Positions 1 to 8,347 of a DNA stretch of 64,000 nucleotides are shown one piece after another. Within the stretch, counting starts at the first letter, position 1. Each line of letters starts with the position of its first letter. The notes beneath the pieces are model-generated. The model was not told where the DNA came from and did no database searches. It worked only from the letters and a program-made list of their open reading frames with translations. Made by a program: the position numbers and the translations under genes. Location of the stretch: assembly GCA_019414325.1 (NCBI GenBank), contig DXMG01000003.1, forward strand, positions 27,336 to 91,335, given 5' to 3'. This DNA is from Collinsella sp. Lineage in GTDB: Bacteria > Actinomycetota > Coriobacteriia > Coriobacteriales > Coriobacteriaceae.

Positions 1-82
1 GCCCCTCCCGCCCCGGCCTGCGGTGACTTGGCTGCACCGTGTGCTGCCGAAGGGGCTTTGCGCGATGACTAGGGCTGAATAG
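1..82 (+). other. possible 3' end of an upstream gene
   Basis: The first bases may hold the tail of a gene that begins before the window. Frame 1 stays open to a TAG at 70-72 and would encode an Ala/Pro-rich tail ending GALRDD. Frame 2 stays open to a TAG at 80-82. Neither can be assigned to a family from so few residues, and both may be non-coding. Confidence 0.2.
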
Positions 83-88
83 AAAATG

Positions 89-130
89 AGTGTGGGCCCT
101 GCCGTTCGAACGAACGGCAGGGCCCACACT
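89..130. repeat. perfect 20-bp palindrome
   Basis: Positions 89-108 and 111-130 are perfect reverse complements (20 bp, 2-nt centre). An outer CTGAAT / ATTCAG pair sits a few bases outside, at about 75-80 and 135-140. It could terminate an upstream transcript, but no T-run follows, so this is a very stable hairpin of unknown role. Confidence 0.8.
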
Positions 131-174
131 AATAATTCAGCCAACGTACGTCATAGCAACCCCCGGTAGGTCGA

Positions 175-266
175 GGGTGCCCCGCGGCGGTCTGGTGTTT
201 TCATCTGAACGACTTTGCGAAGCAACCGGAGTGAAGATGAAAACACCAGACCGCCGCGGGGCACCC
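175..266. repeat. perfect 32-bp inverted repeat with 28-nt loop
   Basis: Arm 175-206 (begins GGGTGCCCCGCGG) and arm 235-266 are perfect reverse complements over 32 bp. The 28-nt loop (207-234) carries its own small hairpin TTGC-GAA-GCAA at 215-225. It lies upstream of the likely purE promoter, so it is probably outside the purE transcript. Two strong inverted repeats side by side fill most of this otherwise gene-free 359-bp stretch. Confidence 0.85.
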
Positions 267-290
267 GCAGACCGCAGGGACGGGAGCAGC

Positions 291-350
291 TATACTACTC
301 TCAGTAGTTAAGGGTCGCGGATCCGCCGCGTCACCGCTCTCAACAGGAGG
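291..350 (+). promoter_or_regulatory. putative purE -10 box and ribosome-binding site
   Basis: TATACT at 291-296 resembles a sigma-70 -10 hexamer; no good -35 is visible. AGGAGG at 345-350 lies 9 nt before the ATG at 360 and fixes the purE start. Confidence 0.4.
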
Positions 351-359
351 TCTTTGTTT

Positions 360-824
360 ATGGCAGATCAAAAGCCGGTTGTCGGGATCATCATGGGTTC
401 CAAGTCCGATCTGGGCGTTATGGAAGGCTGCACCGCCGAGCTCGAGGCGCTTGGTGTGCCCTATGAGCTTGTCATTGCGAGCGCACACCGCACGCCGGCG
501 AAGGTCCACGAGTGGGCCTCGACTGCCGCCGATCGCGGTATCAAAGTGATTATCGCCGCCGCCGGCAAGGCCGCTCACCTGGGTGGTGTCGTGGCTGCCT
601 TTACGCCGCTGCCGGTTATCGGTGTGCCTATGAAGACGAGTGACCTGGGCGGTATGGATTCGCTGCTGTCGATGGTGCAGATGCCTTCGGGCGTGCCCGT
701 GGCCTGCGTTGCCATCAACGGTGCCAAGAACGCCGCCATTTATGCCACGCAGATTCTGGGCGCATGCGACCCCGAGTACCGCAAGGTTATCGAGAAGATG
801 AAGCAGGAGATGGCCGACGCCTAG
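360..824 (+). CDS. purE: 5-(carboxyamino)imidazole ribonucleotide mutase PurE
   Basis: Cytoplasmic purine-biosynthesis enzyme that interconverts N5-CAIR and CAIR. The 154-residue length is normal for single-domain PurE. The phosphate-binding GSKSDL motif is at residues 13-18 and SAHRTP, with the catalytic-type His, is near residue 43. AGKAAHLGG replaces the more usual AGGAAHLPG loop. The ATG at 360 is preferred over an in-frame TTG six bases earlier because AGGAGG (345-350) is correctly spaced to it. No purK is adjacent. The other purine genes here (purF, purM, purN) start 3 kb downstream, separated by unrelated genes. Family assignment is secure. Confidence 0.95.
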   Translation: MADQKPVVGIIMGSKSDLGVMEGCTAELEALGVPYELVIASAHRTPAKVHEWASTAADRGIKVIIAAAGKAAHLGGVVAAFTPLPVIGVPMKTSDLGGMDSLLSMVQMPSGVPVACVAINGAKNAAIYATQILGACDPEYRKVIEKMKQEMADA

Positions 825-859
825 GCGTTCCGCCGTTTCACCGCAGTATAAGGAGAGCC

Positions 860-1864
860 ATGTCCGATTATCAGGGAAAACGATTCAAGGCTTCTCAGAT
901 TCCCGATCCGTCGAAGCCGGGTGCTGCCCATGCGGCACAGCAGGGTCGGACATCCTCTCCTCAGCAGCCGCGCGCGCCGCGTCCCGTAACGCCGATGTCC
1001 CATCATCGCCAGGATACGCCAGCTGCATATCGCCCTTCGTCGTATGATACGGCCAAGAAAGAATCGCGTTCTACGAAACAGTCGGGCGCTGCTCCGTCGA
1101 GCTATACCGAGCCGCCGCGCAAAAAGCGCCGCTCCGTTATTCCCATCTTGCTCATCATTATTGGTATCGGCCTAATCGTTGCCGCTGCAGCCATCTTTAT
1201 CAACGCCCAGATTGGCTACAAGCAGGCGAGCGAGTCGTATCAGAAAATCGAGAAGCAATATGTAAGCGATAAGGACGCCAGCGGCGTGCCGACTATCGAC
1301 TTCGATGCGCTTGCTCAGACAAACCCCGAGATTGTGGGCTGGATTTATGTGCCGGGAACCAACATCAACTATCCCGTGGTGCAGACCAACAACAACTCCA
1401 AATACCTCAACACGCTGTTCGACGGTACGGCCAATGCATCTGGGGCCATTTTCCTGGATAGCGATGACACCGCGCCGGGAATGATTGACCAGCAGACCAC
1501 GATCTACGGCCACCATATGAACGATGGGTCGATGTTCAACGTGATTTCGGACACCACCGACCAAGCGACGTTCGATAGCATCGAGTACGTGTATTACATC
1601 ACGCGCGATGCAACGTATAAGCTGCGACCGCTGGCGACCAAGGTGGTCGAGGACACGTATGCCAAGGCGCGCACGACCAATTTTGAGGGCGACGACGGGC
1701 TCAAGAACTACCTGTCCGAGATGCTCGACGGTGCCTCTGCCGTGGCGAGCGATGCCACCGATCGTGCCGCTTCGGCAACCAAGATTGTAACGCTTGTGAC
1801 CTGTCGTTCGTTATCGCTGAGCAACACGCGTGCCGTCATGGTGCTCACGCCCGTTGATGAATAA
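860..1864 (+). CDS. srtB: class B sortase
   Basis: Membrane-bound cysteine transpeptidase that joins sorting-signal proteins to the cell wall or to pilin subunits. It has 334 residues: a Pro/Ser/Arg-rich cytoplasmic tail of about 120 residues, one hydrophobic segment (begins VIPILLIIIGIGL), then the sortase barrel. The catalytic triad is visible: His in YGHHM, Cys in TLVTCRS (about residue 315) and Arg in NTRAVMV (about 324). The TLVTC motif and the overall length favour class B. The start at 860 follows AAGGAGAG. No obvious class B substrate lies next to it. The LPTTG protein at 44 kb would normally be handled by a class A or C enzyme, so a pairing is not claimed. Confidence 0.9.
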   Translation: MSDYQGKRFKASQIPDPSKPGAAHAAQQGRTSSPQQPRAPRPVTPMSHHRQDTPAAYRPSSYDTAKKESRSTKQSGAAPSSYTEPPRKKRRSVIPILLIIIGIGLIVAAAAIFINAQIGYKQASESYQKIEKQYVSDKDASGVPTIDFDALAQTNPEIVGWIYVPGTNINYPVVQTNNNSKYLNTLFDGTANASGAIFLDSDDTAPGMIDQQTTIYGHHMNDGSMFNVISDTTDQATFDSIEYVYYITRDATYKLRPLATKVVEDTYAKARTTNFEGDDGLKNYLSEMLDGASAVASDATDRAASATKIVTLVTCRSLSLSNTRAVMVLTPVDE

Positions 1865-1903
1865 ATTGTCCGAGAGTAGCTAATTTGGGACGGTAAGGGA
1901 GAA

Positions 1904-2323
1904 ATGATGCTCGAGAATGGCAAAACGATGCCTTCGGTTGATGCTTGGCTGCGCGAGGCCAAGGCCGATTCGTCGGCACCTGCGTGCGGTATGTATCTGA
2001 CACATAACGGTGTGGTGCGCGCGACGCCCAAGGCCGAGGCGCGCGGTGTCGAGACCGATGGCGTGGCGCCGGGCCACAAGGTGGGCGGCATGGTGTTCGG
2101 CTTCGATGCTCAGAAGGTGCAGGCTGCTATCGAGGCCACGCGCGCGATGCCGGGTATCGGCTATGTGCGCGTGTGGCTGGCAAGCGGCGAGCTTGCCGTA
2201 GGTGACGACATCATGCTCGTGCTCATTGGCGGGGACATTCGCCCGCACGTGGTCGATGCGCTGCAGGCGCTCGTTGGCACCATCAAAAATGAGTGTGTGA
2301 GTGAGGTCGAGCGCGAGGCGTAG
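1904..2323 (+). CDS. MoaE-like protein (molybdopterin synthase large-subunit family)
   Basis: 139 residues. The C-terminal half, from VRVWLASGELAVGDD through LVGTIKNEC, follows the MoaE pattern (HR.G.L..GE..V.....HR...F......D.LK...PIWK.E). Known MoaE uses two lysines near its C-terminus to transfer sulfur to precursor Z. Here the first is kept (TIKNE), but the second, in the WKKE position, is replaced (SEVERE), and the HR pairs are not conserved. No moaD, moaA or molybdoenzyme gene lies nearby. It may be a divergent or repurposed MoaE fold. Two ATGs (1904, 1907) follow a weak GGGAGA site, so the exact start is uncertain. Confidence 0.6.
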   Translation: MMLENGKTMPSVDAWLREAKADSSAPACGMYLTHNGVVRATPKAEARGVETDGVAPGHKVGGMVFGFDAQKVQAAIEATRAMPGIGYVRVWLASGELAVGDDIMLVLIGGDIRPHVVDALQALVGTIKNECVSEVEREA

Positions 2324-2353
2324 AGGTTTGCGTCGATAGAAGGCTCGTTTATA

Positions 2354-2392
2354 AAAATGCCCGCCGGTACGTGTGATACCGGCGGGCATTTT
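2354..2392. terminator. bidirectional intrinsic terminator
   Basis: A perfect 16-bp stem (2354-2369 with 2377-2392) begins with AAAA and ends with TTTT, so it can act on both strands. It lies between the converging moaE-like gene and the membrane-protein gene. Confidence 0.85.
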
Positions 2393-2413
2393 GCGTTTTG
2401 GGCGCGGTGAGCG

Positions 2414-3643
2414 CTACACGCGCGTTGCATCCTTGGGGCTCATGGTCATGCTCTGGAAGCGATTCTCCATAAAGTCATTATCGAAATACTTGCCGTAGAA
2501 CTGCGCAACGGGAATATCCGGTTCCGTGCCGTTGACGCGCTGATACCAATAATCGAGCGACTGCAGCGTCATAACGCCATCGACCAGCATAATGATGGTG
2601 AAGATGACGGTAGCCGAGTAGCGGCTCTTCCACGGAATCATGTTGATGAGCTTGAGCAGCCTCGGCAGCAGCAGCTTGATCCAGATGAGGCCGCCCAGGC
2701 CCCACAGACAGGCGAAGCCCGTGCAGGTGCGTCCGCCCGTGAGGACCACGAGCGGGTCGGGCATACCGAACAGCGTTATGTGCGAGTAGCTCCACGAGAC
2801 CACGCCAAACGCGGTCTGCATAAACCAGCCCACGAACACCTCAAAGCTGGCGCCGAGCAGGGCGCTCACCAGGAAAATGATGATGGGGTTCTTTTTATAG
2901 AAGCGGTTGAGCACCATGGTCATGAGTACGGCACCAAAGCCGTAGATGGGGCTGAAGGGGCCAAACAGCATACCGGCGCGGTCCTGGTAGACACCCGGAT
3001 CGTTGACGGTCATATGCCAGATATCCTCCAGGACCAGGCCGAGTATGCAGCAGACAAAGAATACCCAGAACAGGTTGAAGTAGTTGAGCTTGATGTAGCC
3101 TTCGCCGGTTTCATCGCGCCCGAGCATGCCCTCGGCGGCGGCGTCGCGGTCGAGCATCTCCTGCAGGCGGCGCTGCAGCTCGCGCTCCTGGCGCAGCGTG
3201 GGGTCGACGGTGGCCGAAAGTGCGACGAGGATGCCGAGCTGGATGGCAGGGCGCAGCAAGAAGGGCCCGATGCCCTGGAGCATCACGTCAACCAAAAGCT
3301 CGACGACGGTAAACGCGATAAGGATATAGGACAGACGGGCGGCATTGCGACGCTGGTTCTTGATGAGGTCTAGGCCAAAGATGATCAAGATGACAGCACT
3401 GGCAGCCGAGAGCATGATGCCGGCGACGATAAGGCCGACCGCGACGAGCGTGTTGTCGCCGAGCTTGGCGGCGGCGTTGCCGTTGATGAGCGCGGTGATG
3501 ACCTGCCACATAAAGGCGCCGACCGAAGGGAGCGTGCCCACGCCGGACAGGATGCACAGGACGGCGTACACCTTAATGATGAGGGGGATCTTCTTGACCT
3601 CCGTGGCGCTGGGGACGCTGGGGTCGAGTTCGTTTCGATCCAT
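2414..3643 (-). CDS. CmpB-type putative ABC-transporter membrane protein (PF06541-like)
   Basis: 409-residue polytopic membrane protein. The N-terminal half has about four hydrophobic segments and a charged stretch (LRQERELQRRLQEML). The C-terminal half matches the family called putative ABC-transporter type IV / CmpB: FFVCCILGLVLED, then LFGPFSPIYGFGAVL, then further membrane helices. No ATPase partner is next to it and the substrate is unknown. The start at 3643 (MDRNEL) follows an AGAAAGG-type site. An upstream in-frame extension to 3820 lacks such a site and reads through intergenic sequence. The family name is confident, the function is not. Confidence 0.7.
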   Translation of the reverse strand: MDRNELDPSVPSATEVKKIPLIIKVYAVLCILSGVGTLPSVGAFMWQVITALINGNAAAKLGDNTLVAVGLIVAGIMLSAASAVILIIFGLDLIKNQRRNAARLSYILIAFTVVELLVDVMLQGIGPFLLRPAIQLGILVALSATVDPTLRQERELQRRLQEMLDRDAAAEGMLGRDETGEGYIKLNYFNLFWVFFVCCILGLVLEDIWHMTVNDPGVYQDRAGMLFGPFSPIYGFGAVLMTMVLNRFYKKNPIIIFLVSALLGASFEVFVGWFMQTAFGVVSWSYSHITLFGMPDPLVVLTGGRTCTGFACLWGLGGLIWIKLLLPRLLKLINMIPWKSRYSATVIFTIIMLVDGVMTLQSLDYWYQRVNGTEPDIPVAQFYGKYFDNDFMENRFQSMTMSPKDATRV

Positions 3644-3875
3644 ACATAACCTTTCTCGTTTTGCTGTAGGTACAAGGATACGCCGCCGACCTGCCAAAAG
3701 ACAGGACGAACGTCCCAATTGCAACAATGCAAGCCCCAACGGCGGGCGAGACACGTCGCAACGGAAGTATGCGGGATCGTCGGCCCCGAGGCGGTTGCCC
3801 AATAAAATGTTTGGCTGCAAAACGGATTATAAACTCGGTGGGCTTTTAAAAAGCGCTGTTCATGCGCGGGAGTGC

Positions 3876-3932
3876 TTGTCTTGCCGTGCGTATAATAGGG
3901 CAGGTAACGCCAAATAACGAGGCTCTGAGGGG
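3876..3932 (+). promoter_or_regulatory. putative purF promoter and RBS
   Basis: A consensus TATAAT lies at 3891-3896, about 40 bp before the purF start. TTGTCT upstream is too close to serve as a normal -35. AGGGG near 3928 precedes the ATG at 3938. The divergent region 3644-3937 shows nothing else recognisable. Confidence 0.5.
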
Positions 3933-3937
3933 ATGCC

Positions 3938-5608
3938 ATGTCTCAAGAAACCATCCGCGCGGCCGAGCGTGCCGCGGGACAGGTGAAGACCATGTCGACG
4001 TATGATCCGGACTCCGACCAGCTGCATGAGGAATGCGGCATTTTTGGTGTGTGGGCACCCGATCGCGATGTGGCTCGACTGACGTACTTTGGTCTGCGCG
4101 CGCTGCAGCATCGCGGCCAGGAATCGGCGGGAATCGCCGTGGGTGATGGCGGCACGGTTATGGTTCGCAAAGACCTGGGACTGCTCGATCGCGTGTTCTC
4201 CAACGCCGACCTGTCGACGCTCTCCGGCCAGCTGGCCGTGGGCCACGTGCGCTATGGCACCGCCGGTGCCAAGAGCTGGGAAGCCTCGCAGCCGCATCTT
4301 TCTACCATCAACAGCGTCATTATCGCGCTTGCTCACAACGGCACTCTGGTCAACACCGACGAGCTGCGCCGCCAGCTGATCGAGCTGGGCGTGCCGTTCC
4401 TCTCCAATTCGGATTCCGAGGTCGCGACCAAGCTTATCGGCTACTTTACCCAGCGTACAGGCCATCTGCGCGAGGGCATTCGCAAGACCATGGAGCTCGT
4501 GCGCGGCGGCTACGCCATGACGCTCATTAACGAGCAGGCGCTCTACGCATTCCGCGATCCGCACGGCATTCGCCCGCTCGTGCTGGGCAAGCTGGTGGAC
4601 GAGGGTCTGGACCAGGCCGATGCCGCATCCGTTTCGCAGCTGCCGTCGCAGGACGGCGCCGCGACGGTCGACGCCACCACCCATGTCACCCGCGCCGGCG
4701 GCTGGGTCGTTGCTTCCGAGACCTGCGCACTCGACATCGTGGGCGCCGAGTACGTCCGTGACGTCCGTCCCGGCGAGATCTTGCGCATCAGCGCCGAGGG
4801 TCTGGTATCCGAGCAGGGCGTGCCTGCCGCCGAAGAGCCCGCAAACTGCATCTTTGAGCAGGTCTACTTTGCCCGCCCCGACTCCATTATGAACGGCAAG
4901 AGCGTCTATGCCTGCCGTTACGACATGGGCCGTCAGCTGGCACATGAGGAGCCCGTTGAGGCCGACCTGGTCATCGGCGTGCCCGATTCCGGCCTGCCGC
5001 CCGCGGAGGGGTATTCGCACGAGAGCGGTATTCCCTTTGGCGAGGGCCTCATCAAGAACCGTTACGTGGGCCGTACGTTTATCGAGCCTACGCAGGAGTT
5101 GCGCGCCATGGGCGTGCGCATGAAGCTTAACCCGCTGCGCGACAACATCGAGGGCAAGCGCCTGGTCGTCATCGACGACTCCATCGTGCGCGGCACCACC
5201 ATGGTGCAGCTCGTCAAGATGCTGCGCAACGCTGGCGCCAAGGAGATTCATATCCGCATCAACTCGCCCGAGGTCATCTGGCCATGCTTCTACGGTATCG
5301 ATACCGACGTGCAGTCGCAGCTTATCAGCGCCAACAAGACGGTCGACGAGATTTGCGAGTATATCGGCGCCGATTCGCTGGCCTTCCTTTCGGTCGAGGG
5401 CCTGCTCAAAGTCATGCCCAAAGGCGGTTACTGCGATGCGTGCTTTACCGGCCGCTACCCCGTGGCGATTCCCGAGAGCTTTGGCCGCGACAAGTTCATG
5501 GAGGGCTTTAAGCCCCGCAACCTGGACAAGCCGCTGCATGTTGATGACGACGCCGTGGTCGAGAAATACGACGACCGCAGTTGGGAAGAGGAGCACGGCG
5601 AGGCCTAA
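3938..5608 (+). CDS. purF: amidophosphoribosyltransferase PurF
   Basis: First committed step of IMP synthesis: glutamine plus PRPP gives 5-phosphoribosylamine. The N-terminal Ntn glutaminase begins at Cys33 (EECGIFG), so residues 1-32 would be an autocatalytically removed propeptide. A second start (ATG 3992, MSTYDPDS) would give a shorter propeptide more like that of Bacillus PurF, but 3938 has the better RBS. The PRPP loop VIDDSIVRGTT is present. Cysteines in NCIFEQVY, WPCFYG and YCDACFTG suggest the [4Fe-4S] Bacillus-type enzyme. A roughly 25-residue insertion (around DAASVSQLPSQDG) sits before the GWVVASETCA strand. The stop codon merges into a hairpin repeat (5607-5647). Confidence 0.95.
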   Translation: MSQETIRAAERAAGQVKTMSTYDPDSDQLHEECGIFGVWAPDRDVARLTYFGLRALQHRGQESAGIAVGDGGTVMVRKDLGLLDRVFSNADLSTLSGQLAVGHVRYGTAGAKSWEASQPHLSTINSVIIALAHNGTLVNTDELRRQLIELGVPFLSNSDSEVATKLIGYFTQRTGHLREGIRKTMELVRGGYAMTLINEQALYAFRDPHGIRPLVLGKLVDEGLDQADAASVSQLPSQDGAATVDATTHVTRAGGWVVASETCALDIVGAEYVRDVRPGEILRISAEGLVSEQGVPAAEEPANCIFEQVYFARPDSIMNGKSVYACRYDMGRQLAHEEPVEADLVIGVPDSGLPPAEGYSHESGIPFGEGLIKNRYVGRTFIEPTQELRAMGVRMKLNPLRDNIEGKRLVVIDDSIVRGTTMVQLVKMLRNAGAKEIHIRINSPEVIWPCFYGIDTDVQSQLISANKTVDEICEYIGADSLAFLSVEGLLKVMPKGGYCDACFTGRYPVAIPESFGRDKFMEGFKPRNLDKPLHVDDDAVVEKYDDRSWEEEHGEA

Positions 5609-5647
5609 AACCTGCCATGTAGGGACAGGTTTATTTTGGTAGGTTTT
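5607..5647. repeat. GGGACAGGTTTATTTTGG repeat fused to the purF stop codon
   Basis: AAAACCTGCCA (5607-5617) and TGGTAGGTTTT (5637-5647) pair with one mismatch around AGGGACAGGTTTATTTTGG. The left arm starts inside the TAA stop of purF. The same unit occurs in opposite orientation at the end of pth (16835-16873) and again at 16670-16708. It is probably a hairpin terminator or a REP-like element. Confidence 0.75.
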
Positions 5648-5765
5648 ACCTGCTGTTTTGTTGATATGGCGGCGCGTGCTGTTATGGCACGCGCCGAAAT
5701 GAACGCAACTATGAGCACCGTTTGGCGCCCGCGCGGCGCCACGGTAGTGGGAGAGGAAGGCTCAG

Positions 5766-6869
5766 ATGAGCGACAGCAAGCATGTGACATATGAGGATGC
5801 CGGCGTCGATACCGCCGAGGGCGGCCGCGCCGTTGACGCTATTAAGCAGATGGTTAAGGACACCAACCGTCCCGAGGTCATCGGCGGTATCGGTGGCTTT
5901 GGTGGCCTGTTCTCGGCCGCCGCGCTTAAGGATATGGAAGACCCGATTCTGATTAGCGGTACCGACGGCGTGGGCACCAAGCTCGTGCTCGCCCAGATTA
6001 TGGACCGTCACGAGACGGTGGGCCAGGACCTGGTTGCTATGTGCGTCAACGACATTTTGGCTTCGGGCGCCGAGCCGCTGTTCTTCCTGGACTACGTTGC
6101 CATCGGTCACATCGAGGCCGAGCACATGGCAAAGATCATCAAGGGTGTGGCCGACGGCTGCAAGCTCGCGGGCTGCGCGCTCGTGGGCGGCGAGATGGCC
6201 GAGCACCCGGGCGTTATGGCTCCTGCCGACTACGACCTTGCCGGATTTACCGTGGGCGTCGTCGACCGTCCCAAGATGCTCGACCCCGCAAACGTCCGCC
6301 CCGGCGACGTTATCCTGGGCCTGCCTTCCACTGGCGTGCACTCCAACGGCTACTCGCTCGTGCGCAAGGTCATCGGCGTCGACGGCATTAAGCCGGGCAC
6401 GCCCGAGGCCGCCGCTAAGGCCGAGGAGCTGAGCCGCCCGCTCGAGGAGCTCGGCGGCGCATCGCTGGCAGACGCCCTGCTGGCTCCCACGCGCATCTAC
6501 GTCAAGCCGATTCTGGAGCTGCTGCGCGGCGGCGCCAACGTGCACGCCATCGCCCACATCACCGGTGGCGGCATCACCGAGAACCTCAACCGCGCGCTTG
6601 CCGACGACGTTGACGCCGTGGTTACCCGTAACGGTGCCGAGATGGGCTGGGATGTTCCGCCCGTCATCACCTACGTGTCGCGCCAGGCCGAGCTCGCGCC
6701 CAACGAGGCATGCAAGACCTTCAACATGGGCGTCGGCCTGTGCCTGATCGTCGCTCCCGAGGACGAGGCCGCGGTGACCGAGGCCCTGGTCGCGCTGGGC
6801 GAGAAGCCGTTCCGCGTGGGCGAGTGCGTCGAGGGTTCCGGTAAGGTCGTGTACTCCGATGAGCGCTAA
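5766..6869 (+). CDS. purM: phosphoribosylformylglycinamidine cyclo-ligase PurM
   Basis: Cytoplasmic ATP-dependent AIR synthetase: FGAM to AIR. 367 residues, normal for PurM. Characteristic segments include an early glycine-rich stretch (IGGIGGFGGLFS), GTDGVGTKL, CVNDILASGAEPLFFLDY, ALVGGEMAEHPG, STGVHSNGYSLVRK and HITGGGI. AGGAAGG precedes the ATG at 5766. It overlaps purN by 11 bp, so the two are translationally coupled. Confidence 0.96.
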   Translation: MSDSKHVTYEDAGVDTAEGGRAVDAIKQMVKDTNRPEVIGGIGGFGGLFSAAALKDMEDPILISGTDGVGTKLVLAQIMDRHETVGQDLVAMCVNDILASGAEPLFFLDYVAIGHIEAEHMAKIIKGVADGCKLAGCALVGGEMAEHPGVMAPADYDLAGFTVGVVDRPKMLDPANVRPGDVILGLPSTGVHSNGYSLVRKVIGVDGIKPGTPEAAAKAEELSRPLEELGGASLADALLAPTRIYVKPILELLRGGANVHAIAHITGGGITENLNRALADDVDAVVTRNGAEMGWDVPPVITYVSRQAELAPNEACKTFNMGVGLCLIVAPEDEAAVTEALVALGEKPFRVGECVEGSGKVVYSDER

Positions 6870-7560
6870 CGAGCAGATGGCTGCCGCCAAGGGCCTGGAC
6901 TTTGTGTCCTATACCCGTCCGACCGGCACCGATACGGCCGAGCCGCTCAAAATCGGCGTGCTCATCAGCGGTTCGGGTACCAACCTGCAGGCGTTGATCG
7001 ACCTGATCGCCGCCGGCAAGCTCAACGCTTCGATTGAGCTTGTGGTGTCGAGCCGTCCTTCGGCTAAGGGTTTGCAGCGCGCTGAGCGCGCGGGCATCCA
7101 GACGCTCACGCTGTCCAAGGATGTCTACGCCGACCCTATTGCCGCCGACGAGATCATCGCGCACGAGCTGCTCGAACGCGGCTGCGAGTATGTGGTCATG
7201 GCTGGCTACATGCGCATGGTGCACACGCCGCTGCTGGCGGCGTTTCCCAACCGCGTGGTCAACTTGCATCCGGCACTGCTGCCGAGCTTTACCGGCGCGC
7301 ATGCGATCGACGATGCCTTTGCGCGCGGCGTCAAGGTAACCGGTGTGACCGTGCACTTTGCCAACGAGATCTACGACAACGGCCCCATCATCGCCCAGCG
7401 CGCGCTGGCTGTCGAGGAAGGTTGGGATGTCGACACGCTCGAGGAGCACATCCACGCGATTGAGCACGTGCTGTATCCCGAGGTCGTGCAAATGCTCGCC
7501 GACGGCCGCGTCCACGTGCTGGAGAGCGGCAAGGTCGCAATTGACGCGCCTCGCGGCTAG
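6859..7560 (+). CDS. purN: phosphoribosylglycinamide formyltransferase PurN
   Basis: Transfers the formyl group of 10-formyl-THF to GAR. 233 residues, with about 30 extra N-terminal residues before the usual start of the fold (KIGVLISGSGTNLQAL). The catalytic Asn-His pair is in NLHPALLPSF and the catalytic Asp in IYDNGPII. The start overlaps the end of purM, consistent with coupling. The N-terminal extension has no recognisable motif. Confidence 0.95.
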   Translation: MSANEQMAAAKGLDFVSYTRPTGTDTAEPLKIGVLISGSGTNLQALIDLIAAGKLNASIELVVSSRPSAKGLQRAERAGIQTLTLSKDVYADPIAADEIIAHELLERGCEYVVMAGYMRMVHTPLLAAFPNRVVNLHPALLPSFTGAHAIDDAFARGVKVTGVTVHFANEIYDNGPIIAQRALAVEEGWDVDTLEEHIHAIEHVLYPEVVQMLADGRVHVLESGKVAIDAPRG

Positions 7561-7590
7561 CGGCGCACAGTACAATTTAGCCGAGTAGTC

Positions 7591-7634
7591 AGGGTGGTCA
7601 TTGGCGCCAAGGCGCGCGTGGCCACCTTTTGTTT
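7591..7634 (+). terminator. intrinsic terminator after purN
   Basis: AGGGTGGTCA (7591-7600) pairs with TGGCCACCTT (7619-7628, one wobble and one mismatch) and runs into TTTTGTTTT. The GC-rich loop GGCGCC...GGCGCG adds inner pairing. Confidence 0.65.
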
Positions 7635-7642
7635 TGGGTAGT

Positions 7643-7698
7643 CACCTGCGACGTTCTTTAACGACTAGTCATTTAAGAACGTCCCCGATGGCTAGGTG
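7643..7698. repeat. TCATTTAAGAACGTCCCC repeat copy 1
   Basis: GACGTTCTT (7650-7658) and AAGAACGTC (7675-7683) form a hairpin, with CACCT/AGGTG pairing outside. The right half TCATTTAAGAACGTCCCC followed by GATGGCTAGGTG recurs, with few changes, at 10184-10216 and 61217-61250, always upstream of a gene. Confidence 0.7.
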
Positions 7699-7712
7699 AG
7701 AGAGGTGAGCGC

Positions 7713-8177
7713 ATGGCGGATAACGAAGCGCTGTTTACGCCTGAGCTGGTGTTTTTTGATTGGGAGTATGCGACGCCGGATGAGGTGTTTGCGCGGCTCG
7801 AGGGCGAGCTTGCACCACGTGGCTACATTGCCGACGGTTGGCTCGACGCCGTTCTCACGCGCGAGGATGCCTATCCCACGGGCCTTGCCATGCCGGCGGC
7901 AAACATTGCCATTCCGCATACCGATCCGGGGTTTGTGACCAAGCCCTATATCGCGGTGGTGAAGCCCACCGCGCCCGTGACATTTAACGCTATGGCTGGC
8001 ATGGGCGCTCCGGTGCCGGCGCAGATCGTCATTAATCTGGGCATCGCCGAGCCGGGCGGCCAGGTCGAGGCCCTGCAGGCGCTCATGAACATCTTTATGG
8101 ACGCCGATGCCGCAGCCGACGTGCTCGGCCAGACCACGTCCCAGGGCATGGTCGACGCCATCCGCCGTCATTTCTAA
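7713..8177 (+). CDS. PTS EIIA protein (fructose/galactitol type)
   Basis: 154-residue phosphocarrier domain of a sugar PTS. The phospho-accepting His is at about residue 69 in AIPHTDPG, typical of the fructose/mannitol/galactitol IIA fold. No IIB, IIC or sugar-catabolic gene is adjacent, so it either serves a transporter elsewhere or has a regulatory role. The start at 7713 follows GAGAGGTGAG. It is flanked on both sides by intergenic repeats (7643-7698 and 8193-8280). Confidence 0.85.
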   Translation: MADNEALFTPELVFFDWEYATPDEVFARLEGELAPRGYIADGWLDAVLTREDAYPTGLAMPAANIAIPHTDPGFVTKPYIAVVKPTAPVTFNAMAGMGAPVPAQIVINLGIAEPGGQVEALQALMNIFMDADAAADVLGQTTSQGMVDAIRRHF

Positions 8178-8192
8178 GGTGGGGCTGAGTCG

Positions 8193-8280
8193 GCACTTGG
8201 GGACTGTCCCTAACTGCCGGCTGCCAGAGCTGTCCCCTTTGCACCAAAATGGTGCAGATTAATCTGTCCCCAATGCACCA
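8193..8280. repeat. GGGGAC/GTCCCC REP-like cluster
   Basis: This holds CTTGGGGACTGTCCC, GCTGTCCCC and CTGTCCCCAATGCACC in about 90 bp, plus the hairpin TGCACCA-AAA-TGGTGCA at 8240-8256. The words match other intergenic repeats here at 10146-10216 and 61130-61250. REP sequences mobilised by RAYT transposases are an established precedent, but no such transposase gene is in the window. Confidence 0.6.
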
Positions 8281-8347
8281 AGCGTGCCGCGGGGGCTGCG
8301 TTGTGACACAATGGCGTTTGTTCGATTCGTTATGCGAAAGGCCAACT

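Noticed and set aside
3860..5596. 578-residue open frame on the - strand opposite purF
   Set aside because: It mirrors a securely identified gene, has no RBS or recognisable domain, and its His/Val/Ala-rich composition is typical of antisense frames in GC-rich genes.
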